A stretch of 64,000 nucleotides of DNA from Delphinus delphis (GCF_949987515.2 NC_082698.1:35267964-35331963), one strand, 5' to 3'. Positions 22,746 to 35,592 are shown, counted from the first letter of the stretch. The notes: generated by a model not told the origin, from the sequence alone. Program-made: numbers and translations.

Positions 22746-23869
22746 TGGGTTGAGGGGAAGTTCCCATTACAGTTTAGAATTTGTCCTATAGGTGGGAAGT
22801 TTCATACCCTACATAGCCCTTCCACAAGACTTAAGAAAACCTTTCTAATCAACTTCATGAGCCATGAATTTAAGGGAAAGGCTTCCCTGCCTTTTTGATT
22901 TGGATTCCTCTTTAAAAAAATAAATCACAAAAGGGAAATACAGAAAAATGAAGCTGTACCCTTGACATACTGCACTATAGCCTATCTCCCCTACCCTTCA
23001 CTGCAGCTGTGTTCTGCAGCTGAAGTTAGTGCTGTCCATTTTGGTCTTTCTGCAGGTTCTGGAAGGATTCAGTAAAAGTGAAATCCTTAAAATACCATAG
23101 ACGAATGCTTGATTAAGCAAAGTCCTTTAACAAAAAAGTTATTTCCCCATAGGTTGGTTGAACGTTTTTCCATCAGCCTTTTGCTCAAGGAGGACCTTGG
23201 AAAAATACTTCTCAGGTGGGTTAAAGCTCAGGCAAACAAAATTATCCTTTATCCTTCACGCTAAAGAACAAGCAATTGCAGTGTTCTAGAATGTTCCTGG
23301 CATTAGCTACAGCAAGAAATGAGAGGAATTCTTGACATTTCAGAACTCTGATGTGGCAATTTCTTTGAACATTCTTTTAAAAGGAGGGTGAATTTAAAAA
23401 AAAAAAAGATCTTTCAATAGTTTCATTGTTGTACCTGAGCATTCCTTATCCAGTGGATTTACTCTAATTATCTAAATGATTCTAAGGAAGACAGTTTCCC
23501 CTCCAGTAAGGGCACAGCAAAGTGATCCTTATGGAGACATGAATGTAAATTGCTTTGGGATGGAAAATTGACTGAATTTTAACAAGGGGCTGCTGCCAAC
23601 AGAGAGCCTCTGATGCCTTTTATAAACCAGGATTTGGCTACATCTCTCTGTCTCCTCTTGATCTCAGGAGCCTGGATGTGAGGTGGGCCAGTGTTTGCGA
23701 TAGTCCTGAGTTTCCTGAGCACTGTGCAGGGTACAATCACTGCTTGGCTACCATGATCTCAACCCTGACTGAAACCTGTTACCATATTTGGTCATCCTGA
23801 ATGCTCACGCCATCAACAGAAAATGCATCATAGCAGCAGGGGCAGCAGCACATCCAGAGCAAAAGGCAA
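22746..23869. other. Intergenic, no feature seen
   Basis: Mixed-composition sequence with stops in all frames. Confidence 0.45.
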
Positions 23870-24080
23870 AAGTAAGAAGAGGAGGGAGACAGAGAGAGAA
23901 AGAGAGAAGGGGAGACAGCCTATGACTGACAGAAATGCACTGAGCTCCATGAAGAGACACGCAGAGAAAAGAACTACCTACTGGCAGACACACAGGGAAT
24001 GAAAAGCAGAGGCAGAGAGTTAGGCCAGAGAGAGGGGGGAAAAGAGAAAAGAGAACGCAAGGAATGGAAAGGGAGAGATA
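23870..24080 (+). repeat. Purine-rich (AGAG) tract
   Basis: Imperfect AGAG and GGGAGA units over about 200 bp. Confidence 0.7.
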
Positions 24081-24265
24081 GAAATAGGACCCAAATTAAT
24101 ATCTGCCTATCTACCTATAGGTATATACATGTATAGACATACACATATAAAAATACATATGTGTGCACATGTGTTCAATCCATCTACACACCAAAAAACC
24201 TTGTGTGTCCATCACCTAGCAGGATTTCCATTCTACATTCCCACAGAGTTTGGAAGTATTTATTG

Positions 24266-24385
24266 TTTTTTGTGGTTTTTTTTGCCATGTGGCATGTGGG
24301 GTCTTAGTTCCCCAGCCAGGGGCCAACCCTTGCCCCCTGCCGTGGAAGCGCAGAGTCTTAACCACTGGACCTCTAGGGAAGTCCC
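24266..24385 (-). mobile_element. CHR-type SINE, short
   Basis: Antisense copy ending GGACCTCTAGGGAAGTCCC. Perfect 14-bp duplication GGAAGTATTTATTG at 24252-24265 and 24386-24399. Confidence 0.94.
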
Positions 24386-24399
24386 GGAAGTATTTATTG

Positions 24400-25399
24400 G
24401 ATTTGGATGTAGAACATAAGGTACCTGTGAGCTCAACTACATTAATTTTCCCTCAAGTGTTCCTAATTTATTCATTGCCTAATTTACACTTACCAGACAA
24501 AATACTATAGATTTGCACTTACTAGTTTTAGGTTTCCTTTAATATCAACTCAAATTGTGTCCCCCTCAAAAGACATCATTTAGAACCGAGGTGCCTAGTC
24601 CACAAACAACCTTCACCCTCATTAGCCTCTTGACCCCTTTCCTCCACTGGCCCAAGCCCTGCTGGAGAAGATGAGGTTTGTTTAAGAACTGAGCACTTCA
24701 GTTCCTTACTTTTCCTTACTTGCTTCTCATCTGTGAGAAGCCCTAAGCTACATCCTCACTCTCTTGCCTAAAACATGGTATATATGAGTTGAAGTAACTG
24801 GGTTTCTTTCTGTACGTATTTCCATTTCTGGCAGGAAGGGGTTCAATTTTCTGGCATAAATTCCTTTCCTGGATTCATGCCCACAGTCCTGGAAGAGTTT
24901 AGCTATCAATCCTTTAAAGTTTGATTGATTTGTCATTTTCTGATGCTGGAATGAGTTTGTTAGGGGAAATTTATGAACGCATTACCCTAACTGGCAAGGG
25001 CCTTGAGTGCTTGAGGATTTCCTGAAGAGACACTCCAAGAACCTTCTGTGGCTTTTTGTTTTTCCTTAGGATGTGGTGTGATCTTCACGGTCTATTTGTT
25101 ATAATGCTTCCCTGACGTAAAACACTGGTAACGCGTAAATAAGCTCTCCCTGAAATACTTTGAATCTTTCCAATCTGGAAGTCTGAGCTTAAGCTCCCTG
25201 CTTTAAATACACTGCATACAAATTATCCACTGGAAGAGACAGCAAGTTCCTATCGAGCCCAAAGAGTACTTTTTACTCAAGTGTACCCGTTCTTAGCATG
25301 CCTGAGTACACAGATTTGGTCTTTAGAAATTTTGATGCTACGTTGTTGACTGCATAAAAATAACTATTGGTAGAAATAATTGTTGGATGGTGTTTTGCA
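24400..25399. other. Intergenic, no feature seen
   Basis: No long frame and no repeat recognised before the L1 fragment at 25400. Confidence 0.45.
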
Positions 25400-25760
25400 A
25401 CCTTCTTTGTCTCATTTAGTGCTTTTTTGCTTTGAATTTATTTTGTCTGATACTAACATTGCCCCTTCTGCCTATTTTGGTAGCATTTACATGGTATCTC
25501 TTTGTCCATCCCTTTATTTTCATTCTCTCAATGTCATCCTGATATAAGTGTGTCTCTTACAAAACAGCAGACAGTTTGGTTCATATTGTTATACCCCATA
25601 TAAGAGCATCTGTCTTTCAAAAGAGGCATTTAACTCATTCATATTTATTGATTTGGACATATTCCTGCCACTTTATTTCACGTTTACACCTATTCATTTA
25701 CTGACGTGCTTAGCAAATATTTTCTCTGCTTTCTTGTTGTTTCTCAGATATGGAGTCTTT
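25400..25760 (-). mobile_element. Old L1 ORF2 fragment
   Basis: Antisense ORF2 endonuclease-region text: TTTATTTTGTCTGATACTA and GTGTGTCTCTTACAAAACAG correspond to the KIDF and CLQET blocks of ORF2 read backwards. It is strongly diverged, with no usable frame. Confidence 0.7.
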
Positions 25761-25954
25761 GTAAATTTGTAAATTGCATTTGAGTTGTGGTTGTAACCAT
25801 AGTGATGTTGATGAATAATGAAAGTGCCGCTTTTGCTAGCATGCCTTGAAGAAAGAATACTTGTCCTGAAGTTAATGATGTCCGAACTTGGTGAATCTTC
25901 TTGAGAGTGATTGCCATCGGGGTCGTGCATAGTTGTGATGGGATTTAACTACAA

Positions 25955-26010
25955 TAAAAGTGCTTTGGACTTGGAGTCAGCCTAGGGTTTGAATTTGCCC
26001 CTCATCGTCA

Positions 26011-26047
<37 letters not shown>

Positions 26048-26210
26048 TTTGTTATGTGACTGTGGATATTTAATTAACCTCTGCACCCACTAATTTCCTC
26101 ATCTGTAAAAATCCTGAGATGATTGAGGGGATTAACTCAGGGAACAGTGGTAACATGGGAAAGCACTAGGCTTATTGCAGAGTCTTAACAATGTCTATAT
26201 AAAAATAAAA
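25955..26210 (+). mobile_element. MIR with internal CA repeat
   Basis: GGACTTGGAGTCAGCC, then TATGTGACTGTGGATATTTA and CTCATCTGTAAAAATCC, split by the microsatellite at 26011-26047. Confidence 0.7.
26011..26047 (+). repeat. (CA)n microsatellite
   Basis: About 18 CA units with one AA interruption. Confidence 0.95.
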
Positions 26211-27430
26211 ACTCCATCTCTCTTGGTTTGTGGTGCATTTCCTTTTCGAAGCTGGGGTCTGGTTGGTATGCAGGAAAAGGAGAAGGCATGTGAGCTATGT
26301 TATCTGCTTGTCATCACAAGGGGAGCCAAGTGGCAGGCCATGGATTGAAGCACATCCGGAGCACTGGGGTGGGCCTGGGAATTCCACAGTGAAGACTGTG
26401 AGATAAGGAAGTGCCAAGGGGGGAAGCTGCTGAATGGCTTGGGCTTCTGCTGACCAGGGCCAGGGTCTTATGGGATGAGAGATGAGGAGGGAATGTGGCT
26501 TCCAGAGCCACCAAATAAGGAAGAATGTCATCTCTCTCCATCTCACCCAAGTGTAAATGTCAGCCACCAGAGCAACTCACCCCACACCATCTCAGGAACC
26601 CCAAACGTGGTTTTGAAAGGATCTAGGACAAGCTCTGAGCTAAGTGGTACATTAGGAAACGTTTCTTTTAGTTTTCAATATGCTTTCTCACCTCTCAAAT
26701 TTTTTTTCTTTTTCTTCTTTTGCAAAACATAATTTACCAAGAGGACAGCTGTCATTTGAAGGCAGGAGTTGCTTTAAACATCACAAAGCTCCTGCGATCC
26801 CAGCCCCCTCGCCTGCCCCACCTAGTGTGCTCTGCCCAGGTTGGCGGTTCTGATCTGTCACTCACCCAAACTGCTTCCCCAGGGAGCCACTGGGCTGAGC
26901 CTCCAGAGGTCATTTCCTTGCCAAACATTCCTTTTCAGTGAGAGGACGTTTTCATCCCCTGGTAAACAATCCCAGTCCACACAAAGCAGAGAGGGGTGCC
27001 TGTCCCTCTTCACGCTCTCCACTCAGTCCTGAGCCCATTCCAACCCCAGAGGCGTCAGTCTGCTCTATAAATTCCTTTGTGAAACCTGAGCGCCTGGGCT
27101 CCGAAGGGGAGCAAAGATCTTGGAGGGGTTACAGTTTCCCTCCTCTCTAAAGATCTGCTTGTGTTGGCAGCAGAAGGGGATGTTCTTCCAAACAGGCTCT
27201 TCCCTTTCTTATGTGAATTCAGTTCACAAAGCACGGCCAGTCTCCTTCTAAGTGGGAGAGGTAAGATCACCTCCTTTGCAGGTCTACACAGGAAAGAGAT
27301 GACAGGCCTGGGGGGATTTTCTGAGTTAAGAGGGTCTGAACCTCTTTCTCCAACTGTCACTATTAGGAGGGACATGGCTCCACTTATGGGAGGTGTAGGG
27401 GTGGAGGCTGGGTTCAGCCTGAGCTTCACG
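26211..27430. other. Intergenic, no gene recognised
   Basis: Several frames under 95 codons without motifs; a T-rich stretch at 26699-26725. Confidence 0.45.
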
Positions 27431-27600
27431 TGATTTTTTTTTAAGAAAGAGAAAAAAAGAAGGAAAGAAGGAAGGGAGGGAGGGAGGGAGGAAGGGAGGA
27501 AAGGAGGGAAGGAGGGAGGGAGGGAGGAAGGAAAGAAAGAAAGGAGACAGTAAGAGGATAGAAGAAAGAAGAGAAGGAGAAAGAAAAATAAAGAGGAGGA
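27431..27600 (+). repeat. GA-rich low-complexity tract
   Basis: Mixed GGAA, GGGA and AAAG units; the 212-codon - strand frame across it is not a gene. Confidence 0.9.
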
Positions 27601-28244
27601 TGGAGACATTTTTAGTGGCAGGACTTTCACTGAGCCCCCTAGTCCCTCACCACCAACTCCTCCATTAACTTCCAGTTCATTTTTTGAATTCATATTGTAT
27701 CATTTCTTAATATATATGTTTCCTTAACCCCAGAATTTAAAAACAAAGTAGTAAGCCATCAACTGGTAGAATCTTAGAAAACTCATCATTGAAAAACAAT
27801 GTATTGTTTTGGTGGCATTACAGGAGATAAAACGCAGAAAAGAAGTCAGCTGTGGCTCTCCTGTAAGACTTTCCATTTCCCCATTTGCCCGGGGTCTCCT
27901 GGAGCTTGTGGTCCAGGAGGTTTTCCCCTGAGTCCACGGGGTGGCTGAACACGTGTGTGCCGACGGGTGCTACATTTTAATACTCTCATCAGAAACATCT
28001 CCGTGTCATTTCCAGTTGGATCGTGGCGAATGGTGAGAAAGCAGGTCATGGGAAAGCCATTCTGGCTGAGTGACTCTTCTTTCCCCCAACCTTCTACCTA
28101 GCTGGCAGCACCAGGCTAGCGCTGGAGCCTCCTGAGGGAGCTCAGAACCAGGCTGACAGGCAGGGCGCTGCTGGGCAGACACGCCTGCTCTCTGGCCTCC
28201 ATCCAGCCCCCTGAGTCCAGGCTGGGGCCACCTTTTTTGTTTGT
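27601..28244. other. Intergenic, no feature seen
   Basis: Ordinary noncoding composition. Confidence 0.4.
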
Positions 28245-28375
28245 TTTTCATTAAACAATGTTTATTGAGTGCCTACTATGTGCCAGGGGCTGCTCTAAAG
28301 ACTTGCAGAACACCAGTGAGAGAAACAGACAAACATACATTCCTTGCTTCATGGAGCTATGTCCTAAGGTTCCTA
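28245..28375 (-). mobile_element. Ancient L2/MIR-like fragment
   Basis: TTTATTGAGTGCCTACTATG, then TGCCAGGGGCTGCTC and CATGGAGCTATGTCC, the common reverse-oriented L2-type text. Confidence 0.6.
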
Positions 28376-28384
28376 TTTAACTAA

Positions 28385-28536
28385 GAGGTTTTATTTATTT
28401 ATTTTAAAATTTTGAAAGGGACAGAAACATTGAAATAGTACAGTGAGCACCTGTATACTCTTCACCTAGATTCAACTGTTAATATTTTAAAGCTGTGCTC
28501 TTTTTCTTTCCACCTCTCTCTCTCAACACACAAACA

Positions 28537-28577
<41 letters not shown>

Positions 28578-29037
28578 TTTTTGCTGAACCATTTGAAAGC
28601 AGGTATCATGACACCTCGCCCCTAAATAATTCAGAATGTATTTCCTAAGAATAAGGACATTCTCCTATACTACCTCAAAATCATTATTACACACAAGAAA
28701 ACTATCATCAAGTCAAATACAGTGCCTAAAATACAGCCCAAATTCAGATTTCTTTAATTGGCACCAAAATGTATTTTATGGCTTTTGTTCTTTAAATTAC
28801 AGGATCCAACTAAAGTTCACACATCTTGTCTGATTGTTCTGTCCCTTTTGTTTCTTTTACTCTAGAACAACTCCCCACTTCTTTTTTGTTTGGTTTTTCA
28901 AGTCATTGACCTTTTGAGGAGCCTAAGCTAGTTGTCTTGTTGACTGTCCAACATTCTAGATTTGTCGGAATGTTGCCTCATGATTGGATTCAGGTTAAAC
29001 ATTTTTGGTAAGAATATTACATAAGTGATGCTACTTC
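28385..29037. mobile_element. Old L1M-type fragment with CA microsatellite
   Basis: Diverged text such as CACCTGTATACTCTTCACC and TTACAGGATCCAACTAAAG resembles ancient L1M sequence. It is interrupted by the CA repeat at 28532-28575. Orientation and borders are uncertain. Confidence 0.5.
28532..28575 (+). repeat. (CA)n microsatellite
   Basis: About 21 uninterrupted CA units inside old L1-like text. Confidence 0.95.
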
Positions 29038-29254
29038 TTTTTTTTTTTTTTTTTTTTTTTGTGATACGTGGGCCTCTCACTGTTGTGGCCTCTCCCATTG
29101 CAGAGCACAGGCTCCGGACGCGCAGGCTCAGCGGCCATGGCTCACGGGCCCAGCCGCTCCGCGGCACGTGGGATCTTCCCGGACCGGGGCATGAACCTGT
29201 GTCCCTTGCATCGGCAGGCGGACTCTCAACTGCTGCGCCACCAGGGAAGCCCCC
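29038..29254 (-). mobile_element. CHR-type SINE, short young subtype
   Basis: T-run then GTGATACGTGGGCCTCTC to CCACCAGGGAAGCCC, inserted in old L1 sequence. The flanking duplication is unclear. Confidence 0.93.
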
Positions 29255-29589
29255 ATCATTCTTTTTGACATGACATATCCCAAATTTGGAGAGCAGGAGC
29301 CCTTACAGCCGTTACAGCTGCATCTTTGGGCAAGTTCCCCATACTCCATGAGTACCTCCTTGCTTTCCAGCACAGTGTAGTCTGAGCTCATCTTGTACCT
29401 TCTCCATTCCAGACCTGGAATCAGCTATTTCTCCAAGGAATGGGAGCCTATATATATTAAAGTGACCAAGGTATAAACCTCTGTATAGGAGGAGACAAAA
29501 CATGAAATGATACAGTGTGGGCATTTAAATACTTGGAAGGGAATAGACCACTGAATATCAGCTAGCGTGAAGAAAAATAACCAAGATAC

Positions 29590-29725
29590 TTGTAAGCTGG
29601 GGATGGAGTACTGGCCTGGAAGTAGGGAGACCTCGACTTGGATCCTGACTCTGTGTGTGATTTGGGATGAAGTACTTAATCTCTTCTGGTGTCACTTGCT
29701 CCACTGTGTTTAATTTGGGGACTGG
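29590..29725 (+). mobile_element. MIR-family fragment
   Basis: GACTTGGATCCTGACTCTGTG with TACTTAATCTCTTCTGGTG. Confidence 0.6.
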
Positions 29726-31189
29726 GCTAGACAGTACTGAAACCCTTTCTATGCTCCAAAATTTGATGTCCTGAAGAGTTTGACAATACATAGTTATAAG
29801 AAGGGTTTTGAGCCCATAGAGGGGATTGTTCCTGTAAGATTTCAAGGGCAGAAACTTCACCTTTTAGCTTTTTCTCCTCTTGATCTAACAAAACTCATTG
29901 TAAATGTGCTCAATCAATGTTTTTGGTGGTGATGATCTTTCCTGAAGCTAGAATGAAACAAACAGACTGAACTGCCAAGATTTAGGTAAACCATAAAAAA
30001 AAAAAAAAAAAAAAAACTATGTTAAAGTGAGAGTTTAAGCATTGGGATGTTTACAAAGGGAGGTTTTAATCTTTAAAGTAAGAGGGTCCTACCTGCCTAA
30101 ACCTGGCCCTTCCTGATGGTTAGCAAATGGACTCAATGAGTGCTCAGTGCTTTTCCTGGCCCTCGAGTTCTCTTCTTCCCAAACTTAAGATGTTTTGCAG
30201 CATTTTCTCTTTTATTAGGAAACTCCAAACTACACCAAGAAAAATTTTTTTCTAACACTCCTTAAAGTCAGAAACTGTATTTAAAAAATAATTCTCCTCT
30301 GCTTTAATAAATGGACTAGAAAGCTTAAATGGACTTTCTTTCCGTTTGCAGTGACAGAAGCACTTATCTCTCACCCCAAGTGGATGTCCTATGTAATTGA
30401 ATGTGAAGTAATTCCAAAGTTGCATCAAAATCTTTTCAGAGTGTTACTATGACAATCAGACTTCTTTTTTAAAAACCACTTCAATGCAAACTCTCCATCA
30501 TCCCACTGTCCATTCAGTACAATTTCATCGCATGAAGTAAGCTTAGCTTTTCAGAAAGCTTAGGGGCAGGAGGGGGAGTCATTATGCACTCACATTAGCT
30601 GCTTCTTCCACACACCCATTCTTCTCCGAGTGGTAACAGGCAGTCCACTCATCTTTATCACCATCTCAGAATGTTGGTTGTTAAAGGCTCTGCCTTCCTA
30701 AGACTGGGAATTAGGACAGAAGCCTAAAAGAGAACACACTGAGGAAATAAAGTCACTGGCAGCTCTTCCTGCTTATTGATACCTTTCCTGCATGGACTCT
30801 GGCAAAAGCAAGAACCTGGGCAGAGATTCTCAGAGGGGAAGGAGGAGGGAAGGAGCCTTATCAATATCTCGAAGGCCTGGGAAACTTTGGAAAAGCATAT
30901 TACCATTTCTTTCATTGGTTTGGGCCCCAGGCTGATCTTGACATTTCTATTCATGTTAACAGAGGGTGTGAGATCTTTATGTTTATCAAGTGGGGCATGT
31001 CTTAAAAATGGTTGAAATACACTGGGCAAGTGAAGGCTTTACCGGCCATTTCCTGTTTTAGAGGTTTTGGAGAATCAACTTTGTGGTCTGCAAGTGACCT
31101 TCACACGTGAGTGTTGTTTATTTCTATCTTTTGATTCAGTGGTTTTGAGACCTCAATAAAACTTTAGGGGCCCAGAAATCATTTTGTTC
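29726..31189. other. Intergenic, no gene recognised
   Basis: The poly-A run at 29995 is the only structured element. The 101-codon - frame at 30724-31029 has no motif. Confidence 0.45.
29995..30017 (+). repeat. Poly-A run
   Basis: About 23 A's with no SINE body attached, perhaps the remnant tail of a lost or very old retroelement. Confidence 0.8.
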
Positions 31190-31290
31190 AAAGTTCTCCT
31201 TTGGTAACTTGAGGAGTTGAAGGGACTTGCTCAACTAGTCCCAGGGCAGAGGCAGGATTAAAAGCCAGGTTCCCTAATTCCTCATCCTAC
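31190..31290 (-). mobile_element. MIR fragment
   Basis: GGAGTTGAAGGGACTTGCTC and GGGCAGAGGCAGGATTAAAA match MIR read backwards. Confidence 0.6.
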
Positions 31291-31683
31291 ACCCTTCATC
31301 CTTTACAACTTCATATATATACAACTGCTGCCTTCCCTGACCCTCCTTGGCTTTGTGCCAGAAGAAGCATATTCTATTGCCTGCAGTTTTCCTTAAATAG
31401 CTCAGTAAAACTGAAAACTCCACAAGGGCAGGAGAGTTTGTCTCTTGTGTGCATTGGTATATCTCAGCTCTAAAAAATGCCTGACACATAGTAGGGCCAA
31501 ATAAATACTGATGAGTAAATTTTATGTGTGTGTGTGTGTTTGTTTCCCATAGTCATAGTAAAGGCAAAGCCTTTCACAATCAGAATTCTGAGACTGGGAT
31601 AAGGATGGCTTGACTGCCTTCTACATCTTCAAGGATATACGTATGTATATTTACATACATATTCATTTAAATCTATACCCTGG

Positions 31684-31880
31684 AGCGGTGTTCTCAATGC
31701 TGGGTGGAAATTAGAATCAACTGGAGAGTTTTTTTTTTTTTCCAAGATAATACCTGGATATTAAAGCAAAGATTCAGATTTCATTCACCTGGGTTGAGGT
31801 CAGGGCATCAGCACCTTTTAAAAGCTTCACAGACGATTCTAAGATACACCCAGCCTTGGAATCACGCCCTAGGAAAGGGC
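31684..31880. mobile_element. MER20/MER33-like hAT remnant
   Basis: GGAAATTAGAATCAACTGGAG, TTCACAGACGATTCTAAG and AGCCTTGGAATCACGCCC suggest a hAT remnant with a T-run expansion at 31727-31741. Confidence 0.5.
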
Positions 31881-32596
31881 ACTTCTGAGGTGCCCTAACT
31901 GGGAGGTTACACTTGCTGTGGTTAGTTGGCGTTTGAAAGATGCTAATAGGTTGCTCACACTCCAGAGTAGGTCACCCACTTTAACTATCTTTACCTCTAA
32001 TTAGTATTAGCAGATTATTTGTTATTTAAGAAAGGAGGATTCAAGATATGTGGTTTGGCTAGAAAAGAATGTAAGACTCCTGCCAGTTGTCAACTAAATA
32101 TTTAGCCTCACTATGTGTCAGGCACTTTGCTGTGCCCTTTAGAGTCCTAGGCCTATATTCAGTAATAGGAATTGGTCAGATCTTGTGTTGGGTCATCCAC
32201 GAAAGGTTCTGTCATCTGATTAGACTAGAAAGTTAGCTGAAATCTACTGCTAGAATGCTTTCATTTGCCTCAAGTAAACTTTTTGCGCCAGGCACTGTCT
32301 TAGGATCTAAATGGCCAGGGGCTGCTTCATTGAGTTTACAGAACAGTCACGTGGCTGTGTGTACCTGTTGGCTGACATGAATCCATATGTGTGGTAGAAT
32401 TTGGCTGGAGACACAATTTACATAATTTACAACAAGGCACCTGCTGCTGTAAGGTGTGGAAGAGAGACCTACAGCCTTCACCTACATCTACCAAAGGAGG
32501 CCGCCGATATCTGCAAAAAGGCAGCTTGTACTGGGTTGCTCACAGCAATGTGCATGCACTTTCTATACAGAGCCCTGGATACAGGAGGACTTTGGT
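31881..32596. other. Intergenic, no gene recognised
   Basis: Frames reaching 150 codons here (32391-32846) owe their length to the SINE at 32610. Confidence 0.45.
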
Positions 32597-32609
32597 CTTG
32601 ACTCTGTCC

Positions 32610-32818
32610 CTTTTTTTTTTTTTTTTTTTTTTTTGCGGTACGCTCACTGTTGTGGCCTCTCCCGTTGTGGAGCACAGGCTCCGGACGCGCAGGCTCAGCC
32701 GCCATGGCTCACGGGCCCAGCCGCTCTGCGGCATGTGGGATCTTCCCGGCCCGGGGCACGAACCCGTGTCCCCTGCATCAGCAGGTGGACTCTCAACCAC
32801 TGCGCCACCAAGGAAGCC
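32610..32818 (-). mobile_element. CHR-type SINE, short young subtype
   Basis: Antisense copy missing about 9 bases (GGGCCTCTC region) next to its poly-A. Perfect 13-bp duplication CTTGACTCTGTCC at 32597-32609 and 32819-32831. Confidence 0.95.
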
Positions 32819-33294
32819 CTTGACTCTGTCCTTTGAGAGGAGATAAAGGCAGATGCCACAACCCTGCTCAAAATGTCTCAGTACGTGCGGCTTTTCAAAT
32901 GCAGGTGATGCCATCCCTGGTTGGCAGGGGAGGGGAAACAACCTTGAACCTCATTTGCTTCAGCCTTATGACCTCCCTTTGGTATTTCTGACTGTGTAAC
33001 TGAGCCTTGGCTTCCTTGTAGGGATACTTGGGTTCCTAGTTGCACAAAGTCAGCTATTTCACTGAGCCAACAGTGGTGAGTAGCAGCTGGGACTGGGAAG
33101 GCAATTAGGAGGGATGGCAAAATGAGCAATTACAGGTGCAACAGCAGAACAATGTGGCTTCCAAGTCAGAATCTGGCTACAGTCCCCCAGGTCCTTCCTT
33201 TTAGTATCAAGGTGGGTGCTCTAAGGGCAAGGAGTATTAATAACAATAACATATTTGTGCTATAAAATACTTTGGATTGTAGCAAATAAAAGGA

Positions 33295-33480
33295 CCATTT
33301 TGAAACACAGCCTGAATGTCCATAAATAGGAACATGGTTAAATAAGCAACGGTATGTCCACACAGAGAAATCCGTATAGTTGTTGAAGATAATGAAACAG
33401 ACCTAACTGTGCTGTTAGAAGATGATCTCTAAGACAAGGATCAAGTGAAACAAATCAAGTACCGAATCAACACTCAGCAA
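33295..33480 (+). mobile_element. Old L1M 3' fragment
   Basis: GAATGTCCATAAATAGGAAC followed by TGGTTAAATAAGCAACGGTA and ATGTCCACAC is the conserved L1M ORF2 end, degraded. Confidence 0.6.
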
Positions 33481-35153
33481 GATTGCAATTAAGCAACTTT
33501 CTCTCTGTGTTGTTTTAATTTTCAACAACATATTTATATATTACTTACACAGTCAAGAAAATATAGTAAAAAGTCTGAGTAGAAGTATAATATCCTAAAA
33601 TTTGGAAAGACAAAATTGTCTTTGGAGCTGAGCTGTGGCCCACGAACCCTGGTGGTGTCTGGGCATGTCTCTCAAACCCTGGGGGACAGCAATAGGTGCT
33701 TTAGGCCCTGCTTCTCTGCCTCTCACTTTCCTCACCTGTAAACAGGGTTATAAGTCTGGTCTTGTTGAAATGCATAAATCCTGAGGGGAGGGGAAAGGTT
33801 CGTCAGGTAACTCTGGCCAAGCTCAGGACTATTCCCCTGCTCATTCCAGCCATAGATAGTTGACACTGGGTTGCTAAATCATTCTAGAACCAACTTGCAG
33901 GTCTGTTGTCTTAATTCATCTTGGTAAGGAAAGGTTATGCCTAGTTTGAGGTTATGATCAAGCCAAATATACAAATTTCAGAACTTATCCCACTAGGGGA
34001 ACTTTTATGGGAGGGAAGCTCCTGAAAAACAAGTGACAGAGAACTCTCCTCTAGTTGCAAAGTTTGGTTCTCAATTTTGATGAATAAGAATGATTTGAAA
34101 ATACAGTTTTGTCTGATGTGTTGTTAGGGAGCTAAATGTATCTAGAATTTCTTTCTGAAGAGCAAAATCCTCTCATGTTTTATAATGACAAATTACGATT
34201 TTCCTCGTCTGAAGATACGCGAGGATCTGGCCAGCTGGCTCCTTCTCTAAGTTCTGCCCATTCCATCAACCCTTCCTCAAGCGTCATCCTCTGCAAAGTT
34301 TTAATACTTCTTGGACTCTCCTGCATACAACCAGTCAGGTTTGAGGGGATGATTACTTGACCAGAGGAAGGAATGGGCTTGGTGAGCCGTCCCACCCACT
34401 TTCACTTCCAGTTTTTGAGGTGATCTGAACACAGAAGAGCCCTTTAATCAGTTTTGGTTGGGCCCTGAGTGGGTCTAGGTATGAACCACCATGGGAAATC
34501 TGCTCTGGCCTCAGTGATTCTCTGCTTCTGATGGATGGAATCCAAACTCTTCAGCCTAGCATCCACCAACTGGCTGTGTGTCTGCAGCCAGTGACAACAC
34601 ATTTCTGTGCATCGGCATCCTCTCTGCAGAATGAAAGCACTGGTCTTGTTTGAACTCTGAGGGCACTAACAGCTCTGGGATTCTATATCCAAGATGCTTA
34701 AACAACACACAACCCTTCCCTCAAAGATATCTCCTAAGGCTCCCCTCAGTTTGGGTCAGGCCTGGAACAAAAAGGCATAACACAAATGGTAGGAAAACCT
34801 TAAATGGCCACTTCTTATTTAATGAGACCAATGAAAATGGTTATAGCTGTCTCCACCTCAAAGAAAATGCCAGGAAATTTCCTTAAGTAAAACCTTTTAG
34901 GATAGAACTTTAGGAGACCAGAATAGATAACAGGAGTTATTGCGAGGGTCCCTCTTTGCCAGCACTTTGGTTTTGGGGTGTGTGTGTCAATGTCTCATTC
35001 TGAAAGTTCCAGAAAAAACATCAGTTCAAGGGGGAAGAGATTGGCAGCCATGTTTGTTGTGTGGGCACGTTTAAGGGAGTGATAAACACAGGTCAACATA
35101 ACATCCTAATGAACACACTTGTTCCATTCAGACTCTCACTCCCCCACTCCTTT
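33481..35153. other. ANKRD1 far-upstream sequence
   Basis: No gene. A perfect CArG box CCTTAAATGG lies at 34798-34807 and a weak MIR-like stretch at about 33690-33760. Confidence 0.4.
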
Positions 35154-35157
35154 CTTT

Positions 35158-35592
35158 TGTTAGACCTTCGCGGTCTCCTAGGAGTTTCGACTCGCCCAGG
35201 AAACAACAAGAGTCGGAAGCCGATGCAAAACGCAAGAGGTTTATTGAAGGCCGGTGCACCGGGGTTCCTTGATCCTCACGCAGGAGGTCGAAGAAGGAAC
35301 CCCGGTTGGGCGCGAATATGCCAGTTTTATAGGTTCCCACTTCCCCGTATGTAAATTATAGATTTGGTTGTGTTTTCCTGCTGATTGGTCCCGGTTTAGG
35401 CTCGGACCAGAGAGGGAACTTGTCCCCAGCTTCCTGATTGGTCTTTGACAGACACCTTTTTTACATTTTGTTTATCTCCCTCCTTCTCGGAAGGGGGCCG
35501 GACATCCTGGAAATTCACCCATTGTCTAAGAAGCCCCTATTGTCTGGAGAGTTCTTAATCATTAGCTGGAACAATGTCCCTCGAGTCCCACA
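35158..35592 (-). mobile_element. Solo LTR of a gammaretrovirus-like ERV (ERV1)
   Basis: Read on the - strand it starts TGTGGGACTC and ends GGTCTAACA, giving TG...CA termini with a TGT/ACA inverted end. It is flanked on both sides by CTTT (35154-35157 and 35593-35596), the 4-bp duplication typical of gammaretroviral integration. It contains two CCAAT boxes, a TATAAAA near 35328-35334, and AATAAA at 35240-35245 followed by CCTCTTGC, the usual R-region arrangement. No internal viral sequence is adjacent, so it is a solo LTR left by recombination. It points away from ANKRD1. Confidence 0.88.
35240..35245 (-). promoter_or_regulatory. LTR polyadenylation signal
   Basis: AATAAA on the - strand, immediately followed by CCTCTTGC, as in the R region of gammaretroviral LTRs. 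Confidence 0.6.

Noticed and set aside
27055..27693. 212-codon open frame on the - strand
   Set aside because: Its middle is translation of a GA-rich low-complexity tract (runs of S, L, P, F), with no domain or splice context.
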